Below, piece by piece: positions 16,739-26,716 of a stretch of DNA of 64,000 nt. The notes beneath the pieces are model-generated. The model saw nothing but the letters and a program-made list of their open reading frames with translations. It did no database searches and was not told the DNA's origin. This DNA is from JAGOMX01 sp041738135. Lineage in GTDB: Bacteria > Pseudomonadota > Alphaproteobacteria > JAGOMX01. The stretch is taken from contig JBGSQK010000077.1 of assembly GCA_041738135.1 (NCBI GenBank), positions 62,001 to 126,000 of the forward strand, in the 5' to 3' direction. Every line of letters starts with the position of its first letter. Positions within the stretch are counted from its first letter, which is position 1. The position numbers and the translations under genes are program-made.

Positions 16739-19700
16739 TTAATTAAATTGGCGGAAGGATTGACTATCATTATCATCACTTATTTCTTCCAAGGTCAACC
16801 CGTTTATTAAAGTCAAAGTGGCACAAATTTCTGCAGAAAGACTGAACTTTCCGGGTATGGCCAGCCGCACTTGTTTACTCTCACCTACGGGTACTTTTAG
16901 TTGGATAGTTGCCAAACCTGTTTTGGCGGATTTGAGAATATCTTGCACTCGGACAACCTGTCCTGAATCCGTAAGAGTGAGTTCAAATTTTTGCGCCAGC
17001 TGAGAGAGCTTATGTTCCAGATCGGCTATGGATATAAGCGTCAGACGCAAGGATTCATTTTCCACACGCCCACTAACAGTGACATAAACGGTTCTTCCCG
17101 GCACGAGCAGATTTTGATGCTCCTGCAAATGCTCTGAAAAAACGGTGAACTCGAATACACCTGTGGGATCTGAAACGGAGATGAAGGCATACTTTTTGTT
17201 CTGTTTATTTGTTCTAACCTTTTTGGCCAGGACAACGCCGGCCACTCGGGCTATTTCTTTATCCCCTTGGAAATGTGCCTCTAGGTCGCGGCAAGGAACT
17301 ACTTTAAGACGTTGTAGGCCTTTGACATAGGCATCCAAAGGATGGGCAGTGAGATAGAAGCCTATGGCGGCGAATTCGTATTCTAAACGCTCCAATGGTT
17401 TCCAATCAGGCAATTGGGGTAACTTTGCAGCGCTGGTTACAGAAGCATTGCCCATCATGCCAAACAAACTTTTTTGGGAACTATTACGTTCGTTCGTAGC
17501 TGTACCTGCTATATTCAGGAGCATTTCAACGGCTTCGTATAATTCTCGGCGGTTGGCATGTAGGCTGTCAAAAGCACCGGAAACAATCAGGTTTTCCACA
17601 GCTCGTTTATTCAGCGCTTTGGCATCCACACGCATAAAGAAATCCCATACATCTTTGTAGGGTCCCTTTTTATAACGTTCCTCCACAATGCTTTCCATGG
17701 CAGCTGCACCAATATTCTTTATAGCTGCTAGGCCATAACGAATACCGGCCTGCCCTGCTTCTACGGAAAACACCGCCTGGGATTTATTCACATCCGGCGG
17801 AAATATGGGGACGTTCATCTTGTCGAGCTCTTGTCGATAGATGTTCAGCTTATCCGTATCCGATATATCCAAAGTCATAAGCGAAGCCATGAATTCTAAT
17901 GGGTAATTGGCTTTCAGATAAGCGGTTTGATAGGCAATCAGGGCGTAAGGCGCTGAGTGAGATTTGTTGAAACCATAGGAAGCAAACTTGGCCGCTTGGT
18001 CGAAAATTTGGGAGGCAACTGATTCCTCCACCCCCCTGGCCACGGCGCCATCAATAAAGATACGGCTTTGCGCGTCCATCTCGCTTTGAATCTTTTTACC
18101 CATGGCTCGGCGGAGTAAGTCCGCACCACCTAGGCTGTAACCAGCCAACACCTGGGCAATCATCATGACCTGCTCTTGATAAACCATTACACCAAAGGTT
18201 TCTTTGAGAATATCTTCTAACTGCGGATGCAAATAATGCACTTTTTCCTGACCATGCTTACACGCCAAATAGCGTGGAATGTCGTCCATAGGTCCAGGTC
18301 GATAAAGCGCCGCCAGAGCGATTAGTTCGTCAAAACGGGAAGGACGCAAACGCCGCAGCACGTCAACCATGCCTGAACTTTCAAACTGGAATACACCAAC
18401 GGTTTCGCAGCGGTTAAGCAAGGCAAAGGTGACTGGGTCGTCCAGAGGCATAGTTTGCAAGTTAATATCAATACCACGCTCCGCAAGCACGTCTATGGTG
18501 CGTTGGATAACCGTAAGGGTTTTCAGACCCAAAAAGTCGAACTTGACCAAACCTGCTTTTTCCACGTCTTTCATATTGAATTGCGTGGCAGGCAGCTCAG
18601 AACGCGGATCATAATAAAGTGCCACCAGTTCTTGCAAAGGACGGTCACCAATCACCACACCCGCCGCATGGGTTGAAGCATGGCGGTAGAGACCCTCAAG
18701 CTTTTTGGCCAGATCAAAAAGATGGTAAACCCCTGGTTCTTTCTTAACCACCTGACGCAATTCCGCATCCTGATCTAGAGCTTCTTGCAAAGTCGTGGGC
18801 ACCGCAGGGTTATTGGGAATCATCTTACAAATACGATCCACAAGCCCCAAAGGCATTTGCAGCACGCGACCCACATCGCGTAGAACCGCGCGAGCCTGCA
18901 TCTTACCGAAAGTAATAATCTGCGCCACACGATCAGCGCCATAGCGGCGAGAGACGTACTCGATCACCTCGTCCCGACGATCCTGACAAAAGTCGATGTC
19001 AAAGTCAGGCATGGATACACGCTCTGGGTTCAAAAAGCGCTCGAAGATCAGGTTGAAGCGGATGGGATCAATGTCCGTAATAGTCAAAGACCAGGCCACC
19101 AGCGAACCAGCTCCAGATCCACGGCCTGGACCCACGGGTATTTTTTCATTCTTCGCCCATTTGATGAAGTCAGCAACGATTAGGAAGTAACCAGCAAAGC
19201 CCATGCCAAGAATCACGTCTAGCTCTGAACGCAAACGTTTGAAATACCGCTCGCTGACCTCAGTTTTTTCCTCCTCGGTGGAGGCTGCCGTAAACACCTG
19301 ATTGTTGAGGCGATTCTTAAGGCCCTCCTCCGCTTGATCACAGAGTTCTTGCTTGTCCCCCTTTTCCGTGGGGAAAGCAGGCAATATGGGGTCGCGGGTA
19401 TAGACCATAAAGCCACAGCGTTTGGCGATGACTTCAGTGTTGGCAATTGCCTCAGGGATGTCCTCAAACAGCTCTTCCATCTCCTGAGAAGACTTAAAGC
19501 GAGAACTGGCATTCACTTGCCGACGCTCTTCTTGGTTCATAACCACGGCATCGGCGATGCAGAGTAAAGCATCGTGGGCCTCGTGCATGTCCGGATCGAG
19601 AAAGAAAGCCTCGTTCGTCGCCACTAGAGGCAAGTTGCGCTCATACGCTATGGCGATGAGATCGTCTTCAATGGCCTGCTCTTTTGGATAGCCCAGTCGA

Positions 19701-20239
19701 GATAATTCAATGTAAAGCCGGTTGGGAAACAAAGTTTCAAGCTTTTGCAAATAATGCAAAGCGGCATCCTTATGCTTATCAACTAGCAGTTGCCCCACGC
19801 CACCTTGATAGCCGCCCGTAAGAGCAATCAGACCTTCTGTGCCCTGCTCCAGATCGTCAAAGCATATATGCGGCTTGCCAATAACCTTAGCTTTTCGCCA
19901 GCTTTCCGAAACCATGCGTAGCAGGTTCTTATACCCAATCTCGTTTTGCACTAGTAAAACTAAGTGGTCCGTGAAAATACGATTAAGATGTAAATGCATT
20001 TGCTGATGCCGGGGATCATCCTTGTCCACAGCCACTGACAATTGGCAGCCTATGATGGGCTGCACACCCTCTTTGGCTGCCTTCAGAGAAAACTCCATAG
20101 CGCCAAAAAGATTGCAGGTATCCGTAACCGCCACCGCACCCATGTGCATCTGACGGCAACGCTCGACCAACGGCGGGATCTTAATAGCCCCTTCCGCCAG
20201 CGAATAAGTTGAATGTACCCTTAAGTGGACAAAACCCAC
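16739..20239 (-). CDS. dnaE: DNA polymerase III subunit alpha
   Basis: Replicative polymerase subunit, 1166 residues, the usual DnaE1 length. The N-terminal PHP domain starts with VHLRVHSTYSLAEGAI; the polymerase palm carries the catalytic aspartates in PDFDIDF near residue 411 and GPGRGSGAGSLVAW just before; the finger/thumb region has YNKSHSAPYALIAYQTAYLK (as GFNKSHS). A helix-hairpin-helix and an OB domain (VRTNKQNKKYAFISVSDPTG) follow. The start is a GTG at 20239 with AAAGG nine bases upstream; VHLRVHS follows at the position expected for DnaE. Secure. Confidence 0.97.
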   Translation of the reverse strand: MGFVHLRVHSTYSLAEGAIKIPPLVERCRQMHMGAVAVTDTCNLFGAMEFSLKAAKEGVQPIIGCQLSVAVDKDDPRHQQMHLHLNRIFTDHLVLLVQNEIGYKNLLRMVSESWRKAKVIGKPHICFDDLEQGTEGLIALTGGYQGGVGQLLVDKHKDAALHYLQKLETLFPNRLYIELSRLGYPKEQAIEDDLIAIAYERNLPLVATNEAFFLDPDMHEAHDALLCIADAVVMNQEERRQVNASSRFKSSQEMEELFEDIPEAIANTEVIAKRCGFMVYTRDPILPAFPTEKGDKQELCDQAEEGLKNRLNNQVFTAASTEEEKTEVSERYFKRLRSELDVILGMGFAGYFLIVADFIKWAKNEKIPVGPGRGSGAGSLVAWSLTITDIDPIRFNLIFERFLNPERVSMPDFDIDFCQDRRDEVIEYVSRRYGADRVAQIITFGKMQARAVLRDVGRVLQMPLGLVDRICKMIPNNPAVPTTLQEALDQDAELRQVVKKEPGVYHLFDLAKKLEGLYRHASTHAAGVVIGDRPLQELVALYYDPRSELPATQFNMKDVEKAGLVKFDFLGLKTLTVIQRTIDVLAERGIDINLQTMPLDDPVTFALLNRCETVGVFQFESSGMVDVLRRLRPSRFDELIALAALYRPGPMDDIPRYLACKHGQEKVHYLHPQLEDILKETFGVMVYQEQVMMIAQVLAGYSLGGADLLRRAMGKKIQSEMDAQSRIFIDGAVARGVEESVASQIFDQAAKFASYGFNKSHSAPYALIAYQTAYLKANYPLEFMASLMTLDISDTDKLNIYRQELDKMNVPIFPPDVNKSQAVFSVEAGQAGIRYGLAAIKNIGAAAMESIVEERYKKGPYKDVWDFFMRVDAKALNKRAVENLIVSGAFDSLHANRRELYEAVEMLLNIAGTATNERNSSQKSLFGMMGNASVTSAAKLPQLPDWKPLERLEYEFAAIGFYLTAHPLDAYVKGLQRLKVVPCRDLEAHFQGDKEIARVAGVVLAKKVRTNKQNKKYAFISVSDPTGVFEFTVFSEHLQEHQNLLVPGRTVYVTVSGRVENESLRLTLISIADLEHKLSQLAQKFELTLTDSGQVVRVQDILKSAKTGLATIQLKVPVGESKQVRLAIPGKFSLSAEICATLTLINGLTLEEISDDNDSQSFRQFN

Positions 20240-20461
20240 AGTTTTAAACCTTTTTAATGAAGCAACTCCTGCAACGATTTATGCAGTTTTTGAGGCAATT
20301 GTAAATGGGTTATTGCTATTGGTGGGATTCTTTTTAGCTTAATAATAGCTCGATGCTCAGAACTGATACATGTTATTTATGATGCTTTGAATAAAGTGTA
20401 AAGATCATAGCGTCAATTCACACATATTGCCAGGTTGTGGTAGCCTCAGCTAATATTGGTT

Positions 20462-21432
20462 TCAAATTGGGGGCTTTGAGAGTATTGAAAAGTAAAACAA
20501 ACCTATATTGCATAAAACATACAATGAAATCATAACTATACCAGCTCTTTTCCCCATCTCTCCTTTCTTCCAGAGAAAAAACATGGTGGCGGCAATCATT
20601 ATAAACAACCACCAAAAGGCATAGTAACGGGTGAACAGATCTATGGAGAGTGGATTAACCATTGCAGCAGCACCGGTTATAAAGACTAAATTAGTACATT
20701 CGCACCAATGATGTTGCCAATGGAAAGATCAGCTACTTTTTTCTTAACAGAAGTTATTGCTGTTACGAGTTCGGGCAAGGAAGTTCCAATGGCAACCGCG
20801 GTCAAGCCGATGATGAGCGACGGAATGCCCAAGGCATTGGCGATAGCAATCCCGGAGCTTACCAGAAGCTTACTGCCTATGATAATAAGAACAGCTCCAC
20901 CGAGAAAAGTTAAGATAGCATTTTGTAGTGGTTGATCATCTGAGGAAGCAGATGGGTTGTGTAAAGGCTGTTCCTTCTTGCGCTCGATTACAGCCCGCAG
21001 TGCATTGAGGGATAAGTATAGAATACCCACGATAAACAAAACTAGACCTGAGCGACTGCTAATTTCAAGATCCAACGAATACAGAAAGACAAATGCAGCA
21101 GAAAAGAGCATCCATAAGGAACGACGACGGAAATCCTCTACGTCAACGGCCAGGGGAGCTAATATAGCCGACAGCCCGATAATCAACCCAAGATTCGCAA
21201 TGGCCGAGCCAAGTCCGTTACCGACGGCAATTCCTGAATCACCCATATAGCTCGCCGTTGTTGATACAACTAATTCAGGACCAGTTGTGGCTAGGCTGAC
21301 AATAGTGCCACCAACAATCATGCGTGGGATCTTGAGTCTGTTCGCAATAGCTATACTGGCGTCTACAAAGAGGTTACCACCGGATAATACAAGCATAAGG
21401 CCTGTAGCAAAGACAACTACTTGGAAAAGCAT
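20462..21432 (-). pseudogene. Calcium/sodium antiporter (YrbG type), broken by a one-base frameshift
   Basis: The first part (21432 down to 20686) reads as a CaCA-family exchanger with the alpha-1 repeat GGNLFVDASIAIANRLKIP plus VSLATTGPELVVS and the alpha-2 repeat SLIIGLTAVAIGTSLPELV. It stops just after GNIIGANVL. Adding one base near 20692 restores the frame: NLVFITGAAAMVNPLSIDLF and two further membrane helices to a stop at 20462, giving about 325 residues, the normal family length. So either the gene is a recent pseudogene or the sequence has an error in the short A/T run. The 3' fragment alone would be a 66-residue membrane peptide and is unlikely to be a separate gene. Confidence 0.88.
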
Positions 21433-21528
21433 GGGATTAACCTCACCTTTTTTACTTTTATTGTAGAGTTATTTCATCATAATCCACTCCGCACTGGATA
21501 TAAAGATGTTATTTTGAGGTTGGAACGG

Positions 21529-21630
21529 GCTTGGGGCATGGCAATCCACTTTTTTCGCTACAACCAAGGGTATGTAAAACGTTGGATCTACAGTAGATTG
21601 CACGCACCAAGAGGGGCTCGCAATGCCGGA
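21529..21630. repeat. Palindromic repeat, family B, copy 2
   Basis: Diverged copy of the family seen at 6815 and 61390: TTGGGGCATGGCAATCCAC on the left, and CACCAAGAGGGGCTCGCAATGCC on the right, with GTAGATTGCACG pairing back to the left arm. It fills much of the 357-base gap between the antiporter and skp genes, the remainder of which shows only the stem-loop at 21725. Confidence 0.75.
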
Positions 21631-21724
21631 GGTAGGGATGTCATTTATTTAAAATTTGCCCATTTGGGGGGTGTTGAGTTACACTGGATGATGGGCATTT
21701 AAAAATTTATACTAGATAATTAAT

Positions 21725-21755
21725 ACTTTCCTCCCCCTTGATCGGGGAGGAAAGT
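21725..21755 (-). terminator. Stem-loop terminator of the rseP-bamA-skp run
   Basis: A perfect 12-base stem, ACTTTCCTCCCC (21725-21736) and GGGGAGGAAAGT (21744-21755) with a seven-base loop, lies 35 bases beyond the stop of the skp gene. The tail on the minus strand is AT-rich (ATTAATTAT) but not a pure U-run. Confidence 0.65.
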
Positions 21756-21789
21756 GGACTTCTTAATGGTTAACCTACTGAGAAATTTA

Positions 21790-22431
21790 TTACTTCTTCT
21801 CAGGTGCTGCAGCAGGTGTGACTGCAACTTCTTTTAGAACCACCTTCACTTCAGGAAGATCTTTGTCAAGGCGTGTAATTGTCTCAGTTGTGATATCCAC
21901 ATCTGGGCTGTGGTATAGGAAACCGGCTGCTGGTTGTACATAGTTGTACCCTTTAGCCTTAGCAATTTCGCTTGAGATTTTAAGAACAGCTTCGCGAACT
22001 GTGTTCATAGAATCTTGTGCAGCGTTTGTTAGCTGAGTTTGCTGAGCCATGATGGACTTTTGCAATTCAGCCACGTTGGCTTCGAAAGCCTTTTTGCGCT
22101 TTTCTAGTTCGGCTTCTTTCATCTTAGATGATTGGTCTGTCAGAGCGCGCTCTTCGTTACGAAGACTTTCTTCTTTTTTGGAAATATCTGTTTCATACTT
22201 TGTACGAAGGGTTTCCATTTGAGTGTTCAAACCCTTGGCTGCCTTTGCTTCTGTCAGAATACGATTCACATCCAATACAGCGATAACGGCTGTAGAACCA
22301 GCAACAGGCTTGGCTGCTTCTGTCTTGGAAGCATCAGCCTTAGCCTTTGAAGCATCTGTAGCTGAGCACAAGCTGGTTGATAATGCCAAAGCGGCTAGGG
22401 AAGAAGTTAAAAAAGTGAGTGTTTTTTTCAT
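21790..22431 (-). CDS. skp: Periplasmic chaperone of the Skp/OmpH family
   Basis: Skp holds unfolded outer-membrane proteins in the periplasm and hands them to BamA. The 213-residue product has a signal peptide (FLTSSLAALALSTSLCSA), an Ala/Lys-rich linker, the start of the core at IAVLDVNRILTEAKAAKG, and a long coiled coil (residues 75-150, MKEAELEKRKKAFEANVAEL) forming the tentacles, then the conserved AKGYNYV end. The start lies two bases after the bamA stop, so the pair is co-transcribed. The charged N-terminal linker is longer than in E. coli. Confidence 0.9.
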   Translation of the reverse strand: MKKTLTFLTSSLAALALSTSLCSATDASKAKADASKTEAAKPVAGSTAVIAVLDVNRILTEAKAAKGLNTQMETLRTKYETDISKKEESLRNEERALTDQSSKMKEAELEKRKKAFEANVAELQKSIMAQQTQLTNAAQDSMNTVREAVLKISSEIAKAKGYNYVQPAAGFLYHSPDVDITTETITRLDKDLPEVKVVLKEVAVTPAAAPEKK

Positions 22432-22433
22432 GT

Positions 22434-24767
22434 TTATTTTCCTGTAAAGAATCCAAAGTGGATTGTTTTATGTTTGTCAAAGAATTTAGTTTTCTGGTGA
22501 TCTGCAAAGTCTATGCGCAGAGGACCCAGAGGGGAACGCCAACTAACACCAAAACCAACTGAAATACGCGGATCGGAAGAATCATAGACTGGAATTTTTC
22601 TTCCATCTCTATACTTCAACCCAGAAGCATCCCAAGCCGCACCAATATCAGAAAACAAATGGCTTTTAATACCTAATTCATTGGGAACACCAAAGGGCTC
22701 CAACGGAACTTGCAATTCAATCGTACCCAGGTAGTATTTTAAACCACCCAATGGCTGACAGCTAGATGGTTTAACACCCACTTGCCGTTCACGAGGCTCG
22801 GCTCCGCTCTCACGGAATCCGCGAAGGCTACCATCACCACCCATGGTAAATCTATCTTGGATACGAACCTCTTTACCACCATAGCCATTCATAATACCTG
22901 TGCTGCCGCTGAATGATAGGATCCAGTTTTCCGCGACGGAATGGTAGTATGCGCCATTGATTTCGTTACGTAAGTACTTGGTGTCTCCACCTAAGCCGGC
23001 CACCTCGTTTGTCATTCCCACGTAATAACCTGTAGTAGGCTCAAAACGACTGTCTCTGCGGTCGTAATTCAGTTTGTGTATAAGCGCAGACGTAATCGCA
23101 TCACGGGATTGGCTACGAACAGCTGCGGAAGCATTTGAACTTATTTGACCGATCTTTTCATATTGAACAGTGTAAGTCCAAGCTTGCCCTAGGTATTCAG
23201 TCAACTCATAACCCAATTTCAGGTTCAAACCTGTCCTTTGGCTTTGATAACTGCCGTTTGAATACATTTTCGAATCCACCTTGAAAACGTCAAATCCGGC
23301 TGCGATATTTCGGTTTAAAAAATGTGGCTCCATGAAACCAAAGTCAATTTGTTGACGCTTTTTAGAAGCTGTCGCTTGAATGTGTGCGACCTGACCGCGT
23401 CCCATTAAGTTGTTTTCCTTAATACCCACGTTCGCCAACAGACCTTCTGCAGTAGAAAAACCACCAGCGACCCAAAGTTCACCCGTGGACTCTTCTTCCT
23501 CCAGTTCTATCATCAGATCGACTTTATCGGAAGCCTCAGCCGGACGCTCCGTAATCTTAACATCTTTGAAAAACCCAAGATTGGTGACTCGATCCTTTGA
23601 ACGTTTAATGTTGTATGTATTGTAAGCATCGCCTTCATAAACTAGAAGTTCACGACGGATAACTTCTTCATTAGTACGCACATTTCCAACAATGATAATA
23701 CGGTTGATGTAGGTTTTAGGTCCTTCCATCACTTCAAAGGTAAGATCAATGGTCCTGTTTTCAAGATTCGGATCCAGTCGAGGCTTAATATCCACGAATG
23801 CATACCCATGGCTACCCAAATATTCGGTCATGGCTTTGATGGATTTATCCATATCTTTAGTATTGTACCAGTCACCCGATTGTACAAGCAGTTCCTTTTT
23901 CAAGGCTTTCGTGTCAATTTTGGGCACTTGTACATCTATATCCACCTTACCATAGCTATAACGAGCGCCTTCTTCTATGGTATAAGTGATGAAAAATTCT
24001 TTATGGTCAGGCGTTAGCTCCGCCACCGAGGATTTTAGCTGGAAATCCACATAACCGTTTTCCAAATAGTGACGGCGTAATAGCTCACCATCCAAAGCCA
24101 AACGGTCTGCATCATAATTGTCGTCGGTTGAAAAGAAACGCCACCACTTAGACTCGCGGGTGTTGACTACCCTCTTCAATGCATCGCTGCTGAAATGCTT
24201 ATTACCTACAAAAATCAGCTGGGCAACCTTGGTTGATCCGCCTTCAACAAATTCAAAGATAACATCCACACGGTTTTGGTCTTGCTTGACAATCTTGGGT
24301 GTTACCTTGGCACCGAAATAGCCTTTAACACGCATCATGTCGTGGATGGTTTTTGTGTCTTGCTTTAACTTGGAGATTGTATAAATCTGTCTAGGCTGTA
24401 ATTTAATTTGTTTTGTGAGCGTAGCATCATCAAACTGTTTATTATTCTCAAAATATATGCGATTGACGATCGGGTTTTCTTCGACCCTGATAAGTGCCGT
24501 TTGCCCCTGCATATCCACTTTTACATCGGCAAAATATCCGGAGTCAAACAATTTCCGTACAGCCTGATCCAAGTCGTTCTGCTCGACGCTTTGACCAACC
24601 TTCAAATCGCTGTTTGAGACAATTGTTGAGGCCTCAATACGCTTGTTACCATCCACTTGAACATTTTTCAGAACGATTGCAGCAAAAGAGTTTGCCGCTA
24701 ACACAACAGCCATGCACGAAAACAAGGAGACACGGACTATGTTTTTATAGAAATACGATTCTTTCAT
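22434..24767 (-). CDS. bamA: Outer membrane protein assembly factor BamA
   Basis: Core of the BAM complex that folds beta-barrel proteins into the outer membrane. The 777-residue protein has a signal peptide (VSLFSCMAVVLAANSFA), five POTRA domains (about residues 30-430) and a 16-strand barrel. Markers are GDGSLRGF (the L6-loop RGF motif) near residue 670 and the closing strand ending in FGFFTGK, with PLGPLRIDFA before it. The gene lies between rseP and skp, the order common in alphaproteobacteria, with 19 bases to rseP. Confidence 0.97.
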   Translation of the reverse strand: MKESYFYKNIVRVSLFSCMAVVLAANSFAAIVLKNVQVDGNKRIEASTIVSNSDLKVGQSVEQNDLDQAVRKLFDSGYFADVKVDMQGQTALIRVEENPIVNRIYFENNKQFDDATLTKQIKLQPRQIYTISKLKQDTKTIHDMMRVKGYFGAKVTPKIVKQDQNRVDVIFEFVEGGSTKVAQLIFVGNKHFSSDALKRVVNTRESKWWRFFSTDDNYDADRLALDGELLRRHYLENGYVDFQLKSSVAELTPDHKEFFITYTIEEGARYSYGKVDIDVQVPKIDTKALKKELLVQSGDWYNTKDMDKSIKAMTEYLGSHGYAFVDIKPRLDPNLENRTIDLTFEVMEGPKTYINRIIIVGNVRTNEEVIRRELLVYEGDAYNTYNIKRSKDRVTNLGFFKDVKITERPAEASDKVDLMIELEEEESTGELWVAGGFSTAEGLLANVGIKENNLMGRGQVAHIQATASKKRQQIDFGFMEPHFLNRNIAAGFDVFKVDSKMYSNGSYQSQRTGLNLKLGYELTEYLGQAWTYTVQYEKIGQISSNASAAVRSQSRDAITSALIHKLNYDRRDSRFEPTTGYYVGMTNEVAGLGGDTKYLRNEINGAYYHSVAENWILSFSGSTGIMNGYGGKEVRIQDRFTMGGDGSLRGFRESGAEPRERQVGVKPSSCQPLGGLKYYLGTIELQVPLEPFGVPNELGIKSHLFSDIGAAWDASGLKYRDGRKIPVYDSSDPRISVGFGVSWRSPLGPLRIDFADHQKTKFFDKHKTIHFGFFTGK

Positions 24768-24786
24768 TCTTACCCCAAATACATTA

Positions 24787-25923
24787 TTAGTTAAACAGAT
24801 TCATAATTTTCGAGAATAAATTAATGTTGCCAAGATCCTTATAAGTCGTAAACAATAGCAACGACAGAATCAGAACAAGTCCGACACGAAAACAATTTTC
24901 AATAGTCCGGTCGCTCAATGGCTTCCCTCTGGCTGCTTCGATAAAGTAGAACAACAAGGTACCACCGTCCAAGACCGGAACCGGAAGCAAATTAACAAAT
25001 CCTAGATTAATGGAGATAAAGGCGATGAACAAAAAAAATGCCGCCACATCCGTGGTTGCAAAATCGCCCGCCATCTGCGCAATACCAATAGGACCGGCAA
25101 GGCCATCCGCTGAGCGAGCACCAATCAGCATGCCGCCGATACTTACTAATGTGTCCACCGTCAATCGATAAGCTTTGTAGATTGCACTTCCTAATGCGTC
25201 GATTGGTCCATGCTGTACTAGCATTGTAGAGGCTCCGATGCCCAGTTGACCAGCTTGCTTGCTGGCATTGTCCATCTCGCCGTCATGTACACCCTTTGGC
25301 GTCAACGTTTTATTCATCTTCTCGCCGTTACGTTCAATCACCACATCTAACTGAACACCCGCATGATTGCGGATGAACTCACGAAGCTTTGCAAAGCTGG
25401 TAATTTCATGATTATCAATGGAAATCACTTTGTCACCTGGCAGAATGCCGGCTTCACCAGCAACACCATTGGATGCGACCATACCGATCACAGGATCATC
25501 GGTTTCAACCCGTTGACCATGAATGGTGTAAATAACGGTAAGGAGCAAAATACCGAACACATAGTTGGCAAGTGGACCGCCGGCTGCGATTTGAATGCGC
25601 TGCCATACGGTTTTTGAGTGATGTGAGAATTCTTTTTCTTCGGCTGTCAGCGTCTTCAGCGCTTCCGTATCCGGACGACTAGCTGCGTCTGCATCGCTGA
25701 ACATACGCACATACCCACCCAATGGAATAGCACTGAACTTCCAACGCGTACCATGCTTATCGTTAAATCCGAAAAACTCCGGCCCAAAACCTATGGAAAA
25801 CACTTCTACTTTAACACCATTGCGGCGAGCGAAGAAATAATGTCCGAGCTCGTGAACGAAAACAACGATGGTCAAAATGACCATGAAGGGTAATGCGTAT
25901 AAATACAGCCAATCTAATGACAT
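24787..25923 (-). CDS. rseP: RIP zinc metalloprotease RseP
   Basis: Site-2 protease of the inner membrane that cuts membrane-embedded substrates such as anti-sigma factors and leftover signal peptides. The zinc motif is HELGHYFFAR in the first helix, the second zinc motif is in NLLPVPVLDGG near the C-terminal helices, and one PDZ domain sits between (GEAGILPGDKVISIDNHEIT). I start at the ATG at 25923, preceded by GGGAGAA, which puts MSLDWLYLYALPF first; the product is then 378 residues, typical for the short alphaproteobacterial form with a single PDZ. Confidence 0.95.
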   Translation of the reverse strand: MSLDWLYLYALPFMVILTIVVFVHELGHYFFARRNGVKVEVFSIGFGPEFFGFNDKHGTRWKFSAIPLGGYVRMFSDADAASRPDTEALKTLTAEEKEFSHHSKTVWQRIQIAAGGPLANYVFGILLLTVIYTIHGQRVETDDPVIGMVASNGVAGEAGILPGDKVISIDNHEITSFAKLREFIRNHAGVQLDVVIERNGEKMNKTLTPKGVHDGEMDNASKQAGQLGIGASTMLVQHGPIDALGSAIYKAYRLTVDTLVSIGGMLIGARSADGLAGPIGIAQMAGDFATTDVAAFFLFIAFISINLGFVNLLPVPVLDGGTLLFYFIEAARGKPLSDRTIENCFRVGLVLILSLLLFTTYKDLGNINLFSKIMNLFN

Positions 25924-26178
25924 AAAAGGTTCTCCCGTTGGGTATTGCACAGCCTCAACTACCATAAGGCAGCAATATCAGCTACTCATGTTTATAGGAG
26001 TTTAGCAACCCAGAGTCAACGGCCCAAGTTAAGTTTTGTTAAAAATGTTTATATATGAAATGGAAGATGAGGGCTGGAATGGATTTTATCATTTATTAAC
26101 TTGATGTTAACGCCGGCAGTGTATTCTATGGTTATGAGCATAAGCCCAGACATATAGATGTTTTATTGGAGAAATGGC

Positions 26179-26703
26179 ATGAAAAAATCGATCTTACTAA
26201 TAGCAACCCTCTTTGCAGTATGCAATACAGAAGCTATTGCAAAGAATTCAAAAGAACTAAATGACGATTTGAAAACCATAAAAGGATGGGTTAAAGAGTA
26301 TGATGACCTAAACCAAAAAAGAACCAGGGGTGAACCTTCAGAATATGTGGTGGGACGGTGGAAAGCTCTTGACACTATTGCTAACAAACTTATGGATGAT
26401 ATTTTAGGTACATGTGGATCACAACAAAATCCCAACATGCGAACAGTTGTTGTCCCAGACACGGTTACAACATCTTGTGAAGAAGCCATTGTAAAAGCAT
26501 CTGAGTTCCGATTTATTGTTAGAGAAAGCAACGAATTAATAAAAGACCCCAAACAGAGCCCTCCTCCTATGGATCTAAGCAAAAGCTATGATCGCACACT
26601 TACACAAAGCCAAGAAGAGGAAGAAATCCTTGGTAAAGCTGTGCAGGCAGAACCCAAGAAAGAGGAAGTAATAGTTACACTTCCAGCGGGAGAAAGTAAA
26701 TAG
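26179..26703 (+). CDS. Exported small helical protein
   Basis: Unrecognised 174-residue protein with a signal peptide (MKKSILLIATLFAVCNTEAIA). The mature part is helical and charged and carries two cysteines, one in ILGTCGSQQN and one in TSCEEAIVKASEF, with a Pro/Glu-rich tail. I start at 26179 because GGAGAAATGGC precedes this ATG. In size, signal peptide and cysteine use it resembles the products at 166 and 57747, though I cannot claim homology. Convergent with trkA. Confidence 0.65.
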   Translation: MKKSILLIATLFAVCNTEAIAKNSKELNDDLKTIKGWVKEYDDLNQKRTRGEPSEYVVGRWKALDTIANKLMDDILGTCGSQQNPNMRTVVVPDTVTTSCEEAIVKASEFRFIVRESNELIKDPKQSPPPMDLSKSYDRTLTQSQEEEEILGKAVQAEPKKEEVIVTLPAGESK

Positions 26704-26716
26704 CCCAAAACAGGAC

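Noticed and set aside
20418..20615. 65-codon minus-strand frame beside the antiporter
   Set aside because: Overlaps the 3' part of the antiporter in another frame; the antiporter reading continues the family's membrane helices.
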